The notes beneath the pieces are model-generated. The model made no database searches. It was given only the letters and a program-made list of their open reading frames with translations, and was not told where the DNA came from. Below are positions 1-5,307 of a stretch of DNA of 5,307 nucleotides, piece after piece; position 1 is the stretch's first letter, and every line of letters starts with the position of its first letter. Made by a program: the position numbers and the translations under genes. The DNA comes from an uncultured Methylococcaceae bacterium. GTDB lineage: Bacteria > Pseudomonadota > Gammaproteobacteria > Methylococcales > Methylomonadaceae. The stretch lies in NCBI GenBank assembly GCA_903903765.1, contig CAIVAH010000295.1:1-5307 (forward strand), written 5' to 3'.

Positions 1-180
1 GCTGCTGCGGCTATCTTAGCCATGATTCCATTAACTCAAAGCGTGTTTTTTGGCCCAATGGCTGTCGCTATCATGGGCGGTTTAGCCATTGCGACTTTGT
101 TGACCGTGCTATTTTTACCCGCTCTTTATGCGGCTTGGTTTGGTGTTAAGATTGAAACGGAATTTTGTAATGAATATTAA
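1..180 (+). CDS. RND efflux transporter permease subunit, C-terminal end (partial)
   Basis: This is the last 59 codons of an inner-membrane proton-driven efflux pump of the AcrB/RND superfamily; the rest lies left of the window. Seen: frame 1 is open from the first base to TAA at 178-180. It encodes a hydrophobic segment with MIPLTQSVFFGPMA, then GGLAIATLLTVLFLPALYAA, then a short polar cytoplasmic tail. The pattern PLT-S-FGPMA followed by a last transmembrane helix ending in LFLPALYA is typical of the end of RND permeases. Known: these pumps work as trimers with a periplasmic adaptor and a TolC-type channel. The gene overlaps the following TolC-family gene by 11 bases, which supports one operon. 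Substrate and exact subfamily cannot be read from this fragment. Confidence 0.87.
   Translation, partial: AAAAILAMIPLTQSVFFGPMAVAIMGGLAIATLLTVLFLPALYAAWFGVKIETEFCNEY
159..162 (+). promoter_or_regulatory. Ribosome binding site supporting the TolC-family start at 170
   Basis: GGAA lies 7 bases before the ATG at 170 and inside the end of the RND gene. The in-frame ATGs at 128, 182 and 191 have no comparable purine stretch at a suitable distance, and the one at 128 would put 14 unusual residues before the signal peptide. The site therefore favours 170 as the start and fits translational coupling with the RND gene. Confidence 0.5.
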
Positions 181-1555
181 AATGTCTTTAATGGGTAAAG
201 TTTTAATAAAACATGGCGGCCTCGCTATGGCTTTACTCTGTAGCAATGTCTGGTTAACATCCGGTATATCAGCAGAACTTAAAGCCCAATCATTAATAGA
301 TATTTATCACTTGGCCTTAGCTCATGATGCAACGCTAGCCTCGGCATTAAATGCAAATCAAGCCGCTCAAGAACTTATCGAACAAAGCAAAGCGTTATAT
401 CGACCTGTCGTTAACTTTAATGCCAGTGCAAATGCGGCCACGACAAATATTGCTTTTATCGGCGCGGGTGTTCCATTCCAAGGAGGCAATCAATCTTTTG
501 GGGGGTATCAAGTGGGTATTGAGGCACAACAACCTATTTATCGTAAACAAAATCTAGTCGCAATGGATCAAGCTAAAACTCAGGTAAGTTTAGCGGATAA
601 ACAATTAAATTTAACCCAACAAAATTTAATTTTACGTACTAGCCTAGCTTATTTTGATGTCTTGCAAACTCAAGACAAAATAGAATTACTCAACGCGCAA
701 AAATCCGCCATAACAAAGCAATTAGAACAAGCCAAAGCAAACTTTAATGCCGGCACCTTAACCATGACAGATGTGAATGAAGCCCAAGCTCGCTTCGATT
801 TAGTAGCTGCACAAGAAATAGCCGCACTCAATGATCATCAAATTGCCTTAACAGCCGTGCAATTGCTAACAGGGGAAATTCCTCAAAAACTAGCCAGCAT
901 AAAACCAACGCTCAAACCTAATACCTTAGAACAAAGTTTGGATAAATGGCTAGAGGTGGGCGCTGAAAATGATCTAAATATCCAAATCTTACAAGAATCG
1001 GCAAAGTACGCTGAACAAGAAATAGAACGCGCAAACGCTGGACACTTACCTACTTTAGATGCAGTCGCTAATGTCTCCGATAACTATGCAAGTAGTAGTT
1101 ATTATGGATTTGGTAACGACCTTAAAATCGGTTCAATAGGTTTACAATTACAAGTACCCCTTTATCAAGGTGGTGCGACCAACTCTCGGGTTCGGCAAGC
1201 TGTTTCTAACAAACAAAAGGCCCTTAGTGATGTCGATGCGGCTCGTCGGCAAATGGAACAGGAAACCCAACGCGCGTATTTAAATTTAAATACCACTATT
1301 GCGCAGTTAAAAGCCTATGAGCAAGCCTTAGTCAGTAGCCAAAGCCAATTAGACTCAACTACCGTGGGTTATGATGTGGGTTCACGCACGAGTGTGGATT
1401 TATTAAATGCACAACAACAGCTGTTTAGTGCCAAACGGGATTTGTTACAAACGCGTTATGGGTATTTGATTAATATTCTTAAGTTAAAAGCAGCCACGGG
1501 CATCATTATAGAGTCTGATCTTGAAGATATTAATCAGCAATTAATGTTAGATTAA
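170..1555 (+). CDS. TolC-family outer membrane efflux protein
   Basis: Outer membrane channel of a tripartite efflux or type I secretion machine; it forms a trimeric barrel with a long periplasmic alpha-helical tunnel. From the ATG at 170 the product is 461 residues, normal for the family. A signal peptide is visible: basic start, hydrophobic GGLAMALLCSNVWLTSG, and a likely cut after ISA near residue 35. The mature part opens with SLIDIYHLALAHDATLASA, a typical TolC beginning. The two internal structural repeats show in the paired motifs FNAGTLTMTDVNEAQARFD (about 192-210) and YDVGSRTSVDLLNAQQQLFS (about 401-420). PLYQGGATNSRVRQA (about 330-344) is the usual barrel-to-helix segment before the last helices. 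Helices are rich in Gln and Ala, as expected. An in-frame ATG at 128 would lengthen it by 14 residues but lies deeper inside the RND gene. The overlap with the RND permease suggests that pump is its partner. Which paralogue it is (TolC proper or an OprM-like copy) is not decidable here. Confidence 0.93.
   Translation: MNIKMSLMGKVLIKHGGLAMALLCSNVWLTSGISAELKAQSLIDIYHLALAHDATLASALNANQAAQELIEQSKALYRPVVNFNASANAATTNIAFIGAGVPFQGGNQSFGGYQVGIEAQQPIYRKQNLVAMDQAKTQVSLADKQLNLTQQNLILRTSLAYFDVLQTQDKIELLNAQKSAITKQLEQAKANFNAGTLTMTDVNEAQARFDLVAAQEIAALNDHQIALTAVQLLTGEIPQKLASIKPTLKPNTLEQSLDKWLEVGAENDLNIQILQESAKYAEQEIERANAGHLPTLDAVANVSDNYASSSYYGFGNDLKIGSIGLQLQVPLYQGGATNSRVRQAVSNKQKALSDVDAARRQMEQETQRAYLNLNTTIAQLKAYEQALVSSQSQLDSTTVGYDVGSRTSVDLLNAQQQLFSAKRDLLQTRYGYLINILKLKAATGIIIESDLEDINQQLMLD
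1276..1293. repeat. 18-bp perfect palindrome inside the TolC-family gene
   Basis: GTATTTAAATTTAAATAC equals its own reverse complement. It lies in frame over codons for Tyr-Leu-Asn-Leu-Asn (TAT TTA AAT TTA AAT). The TTA AAT codon pair used twice produces most of the symmetry, so codon choice in an AT-rich genome is the simplest explanation. No function is claimed. Confidence 0.6.
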
Positions 1556-1571
1556 ATATAACCTTTGTACA

Positions 1572-2288
1572 TTATTCATGGCTATTATTATGTGTGACAG
1601 CATTCATGGCATTAACCAAACTAAATTGCGTATTTGCATTTTTAACTGGCGTTAGCGGGATAATATTGTATCTTCGTTTTATAGCTCTTATCGCATAGGC
1701 ATTATAAAAATAAGAAAAACCATCATTAATAAAGCGGCCTTGCTTAGTTATTACGGAATCTAAATTAAACTTTGAAGAGGCAGTCACCTCAAAGTTTAAT
1801 AGCTTTAACCAATCCAAAGTTCTTGAACGATAGATAAAATACCCTCGCCAAGAATCTGACAACTTTTTCTCTAATAGAAACTGATATCTAACCCATATAC
1901 TCAAGGGATTAAAATTTATAATAATTAAAATGCCTTCTGGCTTTAATACTCGCTCAATTTCTCGCATCGTTTGAAAGCGATGCGTATCAAACTCAAGTAG
2001 ATGTGGCACAATTACCATATCCATAGATTCAGTTTGCACCGGTAAAGCAAATGCTTTGGCTTGTATGTGTTGAGCATTATCACAGCCCATGCCTTTAACA
2101 TCTAATATCGTAAAGTTTTTATATAAATCACAATCGAGGTATTCGTTTTCCCAAGTTAAACCGCCAATTTGCAAGATATGTTGCTGGCAACTAACAGTGA
2201 TGGCTTTCTGCAAATATTCAATCTCTAAATCTTTAAGCAACTTGCCTCTTGGCGTCTGATACCAAGAAAATAAAAAATTACGTTTCAT
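1572..2288 (-). CDS. YafS-like class I SAM-dependent methyltransferase
   Basis: A 238-residue protein with a Methyltransf_11-type Rossmann fold; its substrate is unknown. Seen: a weak motif I (ILQIGGLTW, residues 38-46) where the usual GxGxG is reduced to IGG; an acidic strand end (ILDVKG, 61-66); then ALPVQTESMDMVIVPHLLEF (81-100), the usual post-motif block; and REIERVLKPEGILIIINFNP (109-128), the hallmark of the family. FNPLS, then LDWLKLLNFEV (158-168), and a basic Pro-containing tail (residues 204-218) match my memory of Escherichia coli YafS, which sits near gloB and mltD. The ATG at 2288 has a weak GGA 8 bases upstream. It is divergent from mltD and convergent with the TolC-family gene. 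No signal peptide or membrane helix is seen, so it is probably cytoplasmic. Methyltransferase class is well supported; orthology with YafS is inferred from motifs plus neighbourhood. Confidence 0.88.
   Translation of the reverse strand: MKRNFLFSWYQTPRGKLLKDLEIEYLQKAITVSCQQHILQIGGLTWENEYLDCDLYKNFTILDVKGMGCDNAQHIQAKAFALPVQTESMDMVIVPHLLEFDTHRFQTMREIERVLKPEGILIIINFNPLSIWVRYQFLLEKKLSDSWRGYFIYRSRTLDWLKLLNFEVTASSKFNLDSVITKQGRFINDGFSYFYNAYAIRAIKRRYNIIPLTPVKNANTQFSLVNAMNAVTHNNSHE
1764..1800. repeat. Perfect 12-bp inverted repeat inside the methyltransferase gene
   Basis: ATTAAACTTTGA at 1764-1775 is exactly complementary to TCAAAGTTTAAT at 1789-1800, with a 13-base spacer (1776-1788). The arms fall on codons for LLNFE and SKFNLD of the methyltransferase. 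There is no T tract on either side, so it does not look like an intrinsic terminator. It could form a hairpin in the methyltransferase mRNA or in antisense read-through from the TolC-family gene. Function unknown. Confidence 0.65.
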
Positions 2289-2322
2289 TAATTACATCCG
2301 TCACACTGTTGGCCTGATGATA

Positions 2323-2351
2323 TTTACATAAAAAAATGGTATCATTAAATT
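2323..2351 (+). promoter_or_regulatory. mltD: Candidate sigma-70 promoter for mltD
   Basis: TTTACA (2323-2328, five of six bases of the -35 consensus) is followed after 17 bases by TAAATT (2346-2351, four of six bases of the -10 consensus). Transcription would begin near 2358, about 28 bases before the mltD start. In such AT-rich DNA similar pairs arise by chance, so this is a candidate only. Confidence 0.4.
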
Positions 2352-2371
2352 AAAGAAAGTAAATATAAAGT

Positions 2372-2375
2372 AAGG
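2372..2375 (+). promoter_or_regulatory. mltD: Ribosome binding site of mltD
   Basis: AAGG lies 10 bases before the ATG at 2386. It fits the chosen start, which is also the one that places a full lipoprotein signal peptide at the N-terminus. Confidence 0.5.
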
Positions 2376-2385
2376 TTTAAAAATA

Positions 2386-3813
2386 ATGCGAGTTAAATTT
2401 AACCGATCAATTAATCTATTGTTATTATCTTCATCATTAACGATTGTTGGCTGTTCAGATGCACCCAAAAAAGGTTTAAATTTAACGGATAATGCCCCTG
2501 CCCAACCCGCTCAAGACGATAACAGTGGCAGGCATGAATATCCCAACTTACACCTACATAACGCCAATAAAACAGCCTCAAATCATAAGAATACGGTTTG
2601 GGAGCGCATGTTATCGTTATACTCATTACCAGAAATTAATAACCCTCGTGTTGATAGGGAGTTATATTGGTATCTAGACCATCCTGCCGCCCTAGCGGTT
2701 ATTCAACAACGCGCAGAGCCATACCTGAGTCATATCTTAGATGAAATAGAAGCGAAAAAAATGCCCGGGGAACTGGCTTTACTTCCTGTAGTAGAAAGTG
2801 CTTTTGTACCTGATGCTTATTCAAAGGCAGATGCGTCTGGTCTGTGGCAATTTGTGCCTGCCACAGGTAGGGAATATGGTTTATTACAAAATGATTGGTA
2901 TGACGGCAGAAAAGATATTTATGCCTCAACAAAAGCGGCCACAACCTATCTTAAAGAACTCAATGAAACATTTGAAGGTGATTGGTTATTAGCTTTAGCG
3001 TCCTATAACTGTGGTAAAGGTCGCGTTAAAAAATCTATCGACAAAAATACCGAGCTTAATTTACCAACTGATTATTGGTCTCTAGATTTACCAAATGAAA
3101 CAGAAGATTATGTGCCGCGCTTACTAGCCATTGCAAAGATATTTGGCAATGCTGATGAATATAATGTTAATCTTCAACATATCCCTAATCGACCGTATTT
3201 TGAAGTCGTTGATATTAAATCGCCTTTAGATTTAAATAAAGCCGCAGAACTGGCCAACACCCCACTCCATATTTTTTTAAAATTAAATCCCGGTTTTAAC
3301 AAAGCCACTACAGCTCCACAAGGCCCACATAGATTATTAGTGCCCGTTGATCATGCTGAACACTTTAAAAACAAACTCGCTGAATTACCTTTCTCAGAAA
3401 GAATGGCAGTTAAACACATCCATGAATCGCAACCTAAACCGACGTTGCTGCATACGGATAGAAGAGAGAATTTACTAAAACCCACGACAGTCACATACAA
3501 AATTAAAGCCGGTGATAATTTAGCCAGTATTGCCACTAAAAACCATACAACGGCTAAAGAACTGCAAGACTTAAATAATTTAAAAACTAATAAAGTGCAT
3601 TTGGGTATGAATATTCAAATACCCAGCGAAGCTAAACCTAATTTAAATAAAACGGTTATAGCTCAACTTGAAAAAACCAGCAAAACCAAAACACAAGCTA
3701 ACCAGAGTTATGAAATCAAAAAAGGTGATACTTTATTCAATATATCACAACGCTTTTCTGTATCTCCAAAAGACTTGCTGCTTGGAACAATATTACTGAT
3801 AAAACGACCTTAG
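2386..3813 (+). CDS. mltD: Membrane-bound lytic murein transglycosylase D, reading frame broken in the second LysM
   Basis: Cleaves the MurNAc-GlcNAc bond of peptidoglycan to give 1,6-anhydro ends; an outer-membrane lipoprotein facing the periplasm. Seen: a lipoprotein signal with lipobox IVGC (Cys23, Ser at +2, compatible with outer membrane sorting); a linker; the SLT domain at about 95-260 with the predicted catalytic Glu137 in PVVESAF, then SKADASGLWQFVPATGREYG and ASYNCGKGRV (204-213), then DYVPRLLAIAKIFG. These match the MltD family closely. A middle region (270-336) links to LysM1 (about 369-413). LysM2 starts at SYEIKKGDTLFNISQRFSVS (441-460) and then breaks: the frame reads GTILLIKRP and stops at 3811-3813, giving 475 residues. 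In the -1 frame the LysM2 consensus resumes as WNNITDKTTLELGKKL. A restored gene would end at 4046 with about 553 residues and three LysM domains. Catalytic and first binding domains are intact as written, so a truncated product could still act. The methyltransferase gene is divergent; gloB is not between them. Confidence 0.9.
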   Translation: MRVKFNRSINLLLLSSSLTIVGCSDAPKKGLNLTDNAPAQPAQDDNSGRHEYPNLHLHNANKTASNHKNTVWERMLSLYSLPEINNPRVDRELYWYLDHPAALAVIQQRAEPYLSHILDEIEAKKMPGELALLPVVESAFVPDAYSKADASGLWQFVPATGREYGLLQNDWYDGRKDIYASTKAATTYLKELNETFEGDWLLALASYNCGKGRVKKSIDKNTELNLPTDYWSLDLPNETEDYVPRLLAIAKIFGNADEYNVNLQHIPNRPYFEVVDIKSPLDLNKAAELANTPLHIFLKLNPGFNKATTAPQGPHRLLVPVDHAEHFKNKLAELPFSERMAVKHIHESQPKPTLLHTDRRENLLKPTTVTYKIKAGDNLASIATKNHTTAKELQDLNNLKTNKVHLGMNIQIPSEAKPNLNKTVIAQLEKTSKTKTQANQSYEIKKGDTLFNISQRFSVSPKDLLLGTILLIKRP

Positions 3814-4046
3814 AACTAGGCAAGAAATTAACCATTAAAGCCGCCAATCAACAGGTTGCGAGTGCAGCACCATTGCATTTAGTTAATTATACGGTAGGTA
3901 AAAATGACTCACTGATGCAAATTTCTAAGAAATTTAATGTCACAGTCAATGAGTTACGAAAAACCAACGCCATGGTATTGGCTAAAGGCTTTCACCCTGG
4001 ACTTAAATTAAAAATTGTAGTTGACGGCAGTCAATTTTCAAGCTGA
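3783..4046 (+). pseudogene. mltD: Detached C-terminal end of mltD: rest of LysM2 and a third LysM, in the -1 frame
   Basis: These 87 codons plus stop (TGA 4044-4046) read without interruption in a different frame from the upstream mltD part. They begin with WNNITDKTTLELGKKLTI, the second half of a LysM repeat. A whole third LysM follows from about 3885: NYTVGKNDSLMQISKKFNVT, then a second helix (NELRKTNAM) and a final GLKLKIVV strand. There is no ribosome binding site or good start: the first in-frame ATG (3915) is inside the LysM. It is therefore a continuation of mltD and not a separate gene. The lack of stops and the well-kept LysM pattern point to a very recent mutation or a sequence error. 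Confidence 0.85.
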
Positions 4047-4062
4047 TTTATAGCATGAATAC

Positions 4063-4112
4063 AAAAAAACTCGTTGCGCTAATCTTACTATTAATTAGAA
4101 CAACGAGCTTTT
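4063..4112. terminator. Bidirectional rho-independent terminator between mltD and clpB
   Basis: CTCGTTG (4070-4076) pairs with CAACGAG (4101-4107). After a 2x2 mismatch, CTAAT (4079-4083) pairs with ATTAG (4094-4098), leaving a 10-base loop. On the plus strand the stem is followed by C and TTTT (4109-4112); on the minus strand it is followed by seven Ts (complement of 4063-4069). The stronger T tract serves clpB, whose stop is 20 bases upstream of the hairpin on that strand; the other side serves mltD. This is the usual arrangement between convergent genes. Confidence 0.85.
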
Positions 4113-4132
4113 ATTAAAGAAGTTTTAAAATG

Positions 4133-5307
4133 CTATACTTTTGCGAAATGTAAACCAGTAACATCTGCAGTTACCTTGATAGTATCTCCCGCCATAAATT
4201 GACCACCTAAAATAGCTTGCGCTAAGGGATTTTCTAACTGTTGTTGTATAGCGCGTTTCATCGGTCTTGCGCCATAAACGGGATCAAATCCAGCTTCACC
4301 CAATATATCCAAGGCCTGATCAGATATTTCAAAGCCAATCTCTTTATCTCTTAAGCGCACGCGTAGATGTTCAATCTGAATACTAGAAATCGCTCTGATT
4401 TGCTCTCTCGCTAAAGGATGAAATACCACGGCCTCATCAATACGATTTATAAACTCAGGTCTAAATTGCTGACCTACTCTCTCCATCACCGCTGCTTTCA
4501 TCACAGGATACAAGGCTTCACCCGCTAACTCTTGAATAATATCTGAACCAATATTAGAGGTCATCACAATCACGGTATTCCTAAAATCCACAGTTCTACC
4601 TTGACCATCCGTTAAGCGTCCATCATCTAAGACTTGTAATAAAATATTAAACACATCAGGATGGGCTTTTTCGATTTCGTCCATCAAGATAACGGAATAA
4701 GGTTTGCGTCTCACTAACTCTGTTAAATAACCACCCTCTTCATAACCCACATAACCTGGAGGCGCACCAATTAAACGTGCTACCGAATGTTTTTCCATAA
4801 ATTCAGACATATCAATACGCACCATAGAATCGGTGGTATCAAACATGAATTCAGCTAAAGCTTTACATAACTCAGTTTTACCTACGCCTGTTGGCCCCAA
4901 AAATAAGAATGATCCATTCGGACGATTAGGATCAGACAAGCCTGCTCGTGAACGGCGAATTGCATTACTAACAGCTTTAAGTGCTTCTGATTGACCAACC
5001 ACACGTTTAGCAAGATAGTCTTCCATACTTAAGAGTTTTTCGCGTTCACCTTCCATCATCTTTGAAACCGGAATGCCCGTCCATTTAGAAACCACTTCTG
5101 CGATTTCTTCATCAGTCACTTTATTACGCAACAAAGTCATCTTATGAGATTCATCAGGTACCGAACTAGCTAACTGTTTTTCTAACTCCGGAATAATGCC
5201 ATATTGTAATTCTGACATACGTCCAAAATCATTAGCCCGAGAAGCCGCCTCTAAATCTGTTTTAGCTTGATCTAATTTTTCTTTAATACTTGCTGAACCT
5301 TGCAACA
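4133..5307 (-). CDS. clpB: ATP-dependent chaperone ClpB, C-terminal part (partial)
   Basis: AAA+ disaggregase that, with DnaK/DnaJ/GrpE, pulls polypeptides out of aggregates through its hexameric pore in the cytoplasm. The window holds the last 391 or so codons; the frame stays open at the right edge, so the N-domain, first ATPase domain and most of the coiled-coil middle domain lie outside. Seen, numbered from the Leu codon at 5303-5305 (read as residue 1): end of the middle domain ([15 protein letters not shown], 31-45); [19 protein letters not shown] linker; Walker A GPTGVGKT (137-144); pore loop GYVGY (184-188); Walker B VILMDE (205-210); sensor 1 in MTSNIGS (Asn251); arginine finger region [10 protein letters not shown] (281-290); sensor 2 in [12 protein letters not shown] (345-356). 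All key residues of the second ATPase domain are present, and the C-terminus (GLHFAKV) ends at a normal place with TAG. The middle-domain remnant separates it from ClpA, ClpC and ClpX. The TTG at 5303-5305 is internal, not a start. Confidence 0.96.
   Translation of the reverse strand, partial: LQGSASIKEKLDQAKTDLEAASRANDFGRMSELQYGIIPELEKQLASSVPDESHKMTLLRNKVTDEEIAEVVSKWTGIPVSKMMEGEREKLLSMEDYLAKRVVGQSEALKAVSNAIRRSRAGLSDPNRPNGSFLFLGPTGVGKTELCKALAEFMFDTTDSMVRIDMSEFMEKHSVARLIGAPPGYVGYEEGGYLTELVRRKPYSVILMDEIEKAHPDVFNILLQVLDDGRLTDGQGRTVDFRNTVIVMTSNIGSDIIQELAGEALYPVMKAAVMERVGQQFRPEFINRIDEAVVFHPLAREQIRAISSIQIEHLRVRLRDKEIGFEISDQALDILGEAGFDPVYGARPMKRAIQQQLENPLAQAILGGQFMAGDTIKVTADVTGLHFAKV

Larger units (their letters stand above)
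2289..2385. promoter_or_regulatory. Divergent intergenic region between the methyltransferase gene and mltD
   Basis: This 97-base AT-rich gap must hold the start signals for both divergent genes. On the plus strand a candidate sigma-70 promoter is visible (listed separately). On the minus strand the best -10-like hexamer is TATCAT (complement of 2317-2322), but no good -35 lies upstream of it. The same hexamer reads on the plus strand at 2340-2345, giving a 6-bp inverted repeat (ATGATA/TATCAT, 17-base spacer) that could be an operator or chance. No riboswitch or other structured leader is evident. Confidence 0.6.

Noticed and set aside
128..169. Extending the TolC-family protein upstream to the ATG at 128
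   Set aside because: The extra 14 residues lie wholly inside the RND coding sequence in another frame, have no ribosome binding site, and would bury the signal peptide.
351..557. 68-codon open frame on the plus strand within the TolC-family gene
   Set aside because: Shadow of a well-supported gene in another frame; no recognisable protein pattern.
1080..1102. 7-bp inverted repeat (ATAACTA/TAGTTAT) in the TolC-family gene
   Set aside because: Short, AT-rich and within coding sequence; expected by chance.
1574..1609. Direct repeat of ATTCATGGC at the end of the methyltransferase gene
   Set aside because: Only two 9-base copies, reading as related codons in the C-terminal tail; no sign of an attachment site or element.
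2411..2944. Open frames on the minus strand at 2411-2626 and 2699-2944
   Set aside because: Antisense to the N-terminal and catalytic parts of mltD; their sequences show no domain, signal or binding site.
2492..2992. Plus-strand open frames at 2492-2677 and 2798-2992
   Set aside because: Alternative frames of mltD, whose own frame is strongly supported by lipobox and SLT motifs.
3351..3536. 61-codon minus-strand open frame
   Set aside because: Antisense to the mltD linker and first LysM; nothing recognisable.
3766..3785. Programmed -1 frameshift as the main explanation for the mltD break
   Set aside because: Only a single AAAA run is present, with no in-frame slippery heptamer and no clear downstream structure; a simple indel is more economical. 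It is kept only as a minor alternative.
3915..4046. Independent small gene starting at the ATG at 3915
   Set aside because: It would start in the middle of a LysM repeat without a ribosome binding site; it is better explained as the out-of-frame tail of mltD.
5303..5305. TTG at the right edge as a start codon of clpB
   Set aside because: It lies within the coiled-coil middle domain of ClpB and the frame continues beyond the window; it is an internal leucine codon.

Overview
The window reads as chromosomal DNA of an AT-rich gammaproteobacterium. The evidence is a gammaproteobacterial-type ClpB, a lipoprotein lytic transglycosylase of the MltD type next to a YafS-like methyltransferase (mltD and yafS lie close together in Escherichia coli), and an RND pump directly followed by a TolC-family outer membrane protein. 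Coding sequences favour A/T-ending codons (TTA, AAA, AAT). I cannot place the genus. I see no transfer RNA, ribosomal RNA, insertion sequence, CRISPR array or phage gene.

Layout from left to right: (1) positions 1-180, plus strand, hold the last 59 residues of an RND efflux permease. (2) Its stop overlaps the start of a TolC-family gene (170-1555, plus), so the two look like a translationally coupled pump and outer membrane channel; the periplasmic adaptor would be expected further left. (3) A class I methyltransferase of the YafS type (1572-2288, minus) converges on the TolC gene with only 16 bases between the two stop codons. (4) A 97-base divergent intergenic region (2289-2385) carries a plausible sigma-70 promoter towards mltD. 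(5) mltD (2386 onward, plus) encodes a lipoprotein with a complete transglycosylase domain and LysM repeats. The reading frame breaks inside the second LysM near 3766-3785. The rest of that LysM and a third LysM continue in the -1 frame to a stop at 4044-4046. (6) A hairpin with T tracts on both strands (4063-4112) is a likely bidirectional terminator between mltD and clpB. (7) The C-terminal part of clpB runs on the minus strand from the right edge to 4133.

Functionally the window joins three unrelated housekeeping themes: drug or metabolite efflux across both membranes, peptidoglycan turnover, and rescue of aggregated proteins. I did not find a previously undescribed system. The points most worth checking are the mltD frameshift, the absence of gloB between the methyltransferase and mltD, and a perfect 12-bp inverted repeat inside the methyltransferase gene.
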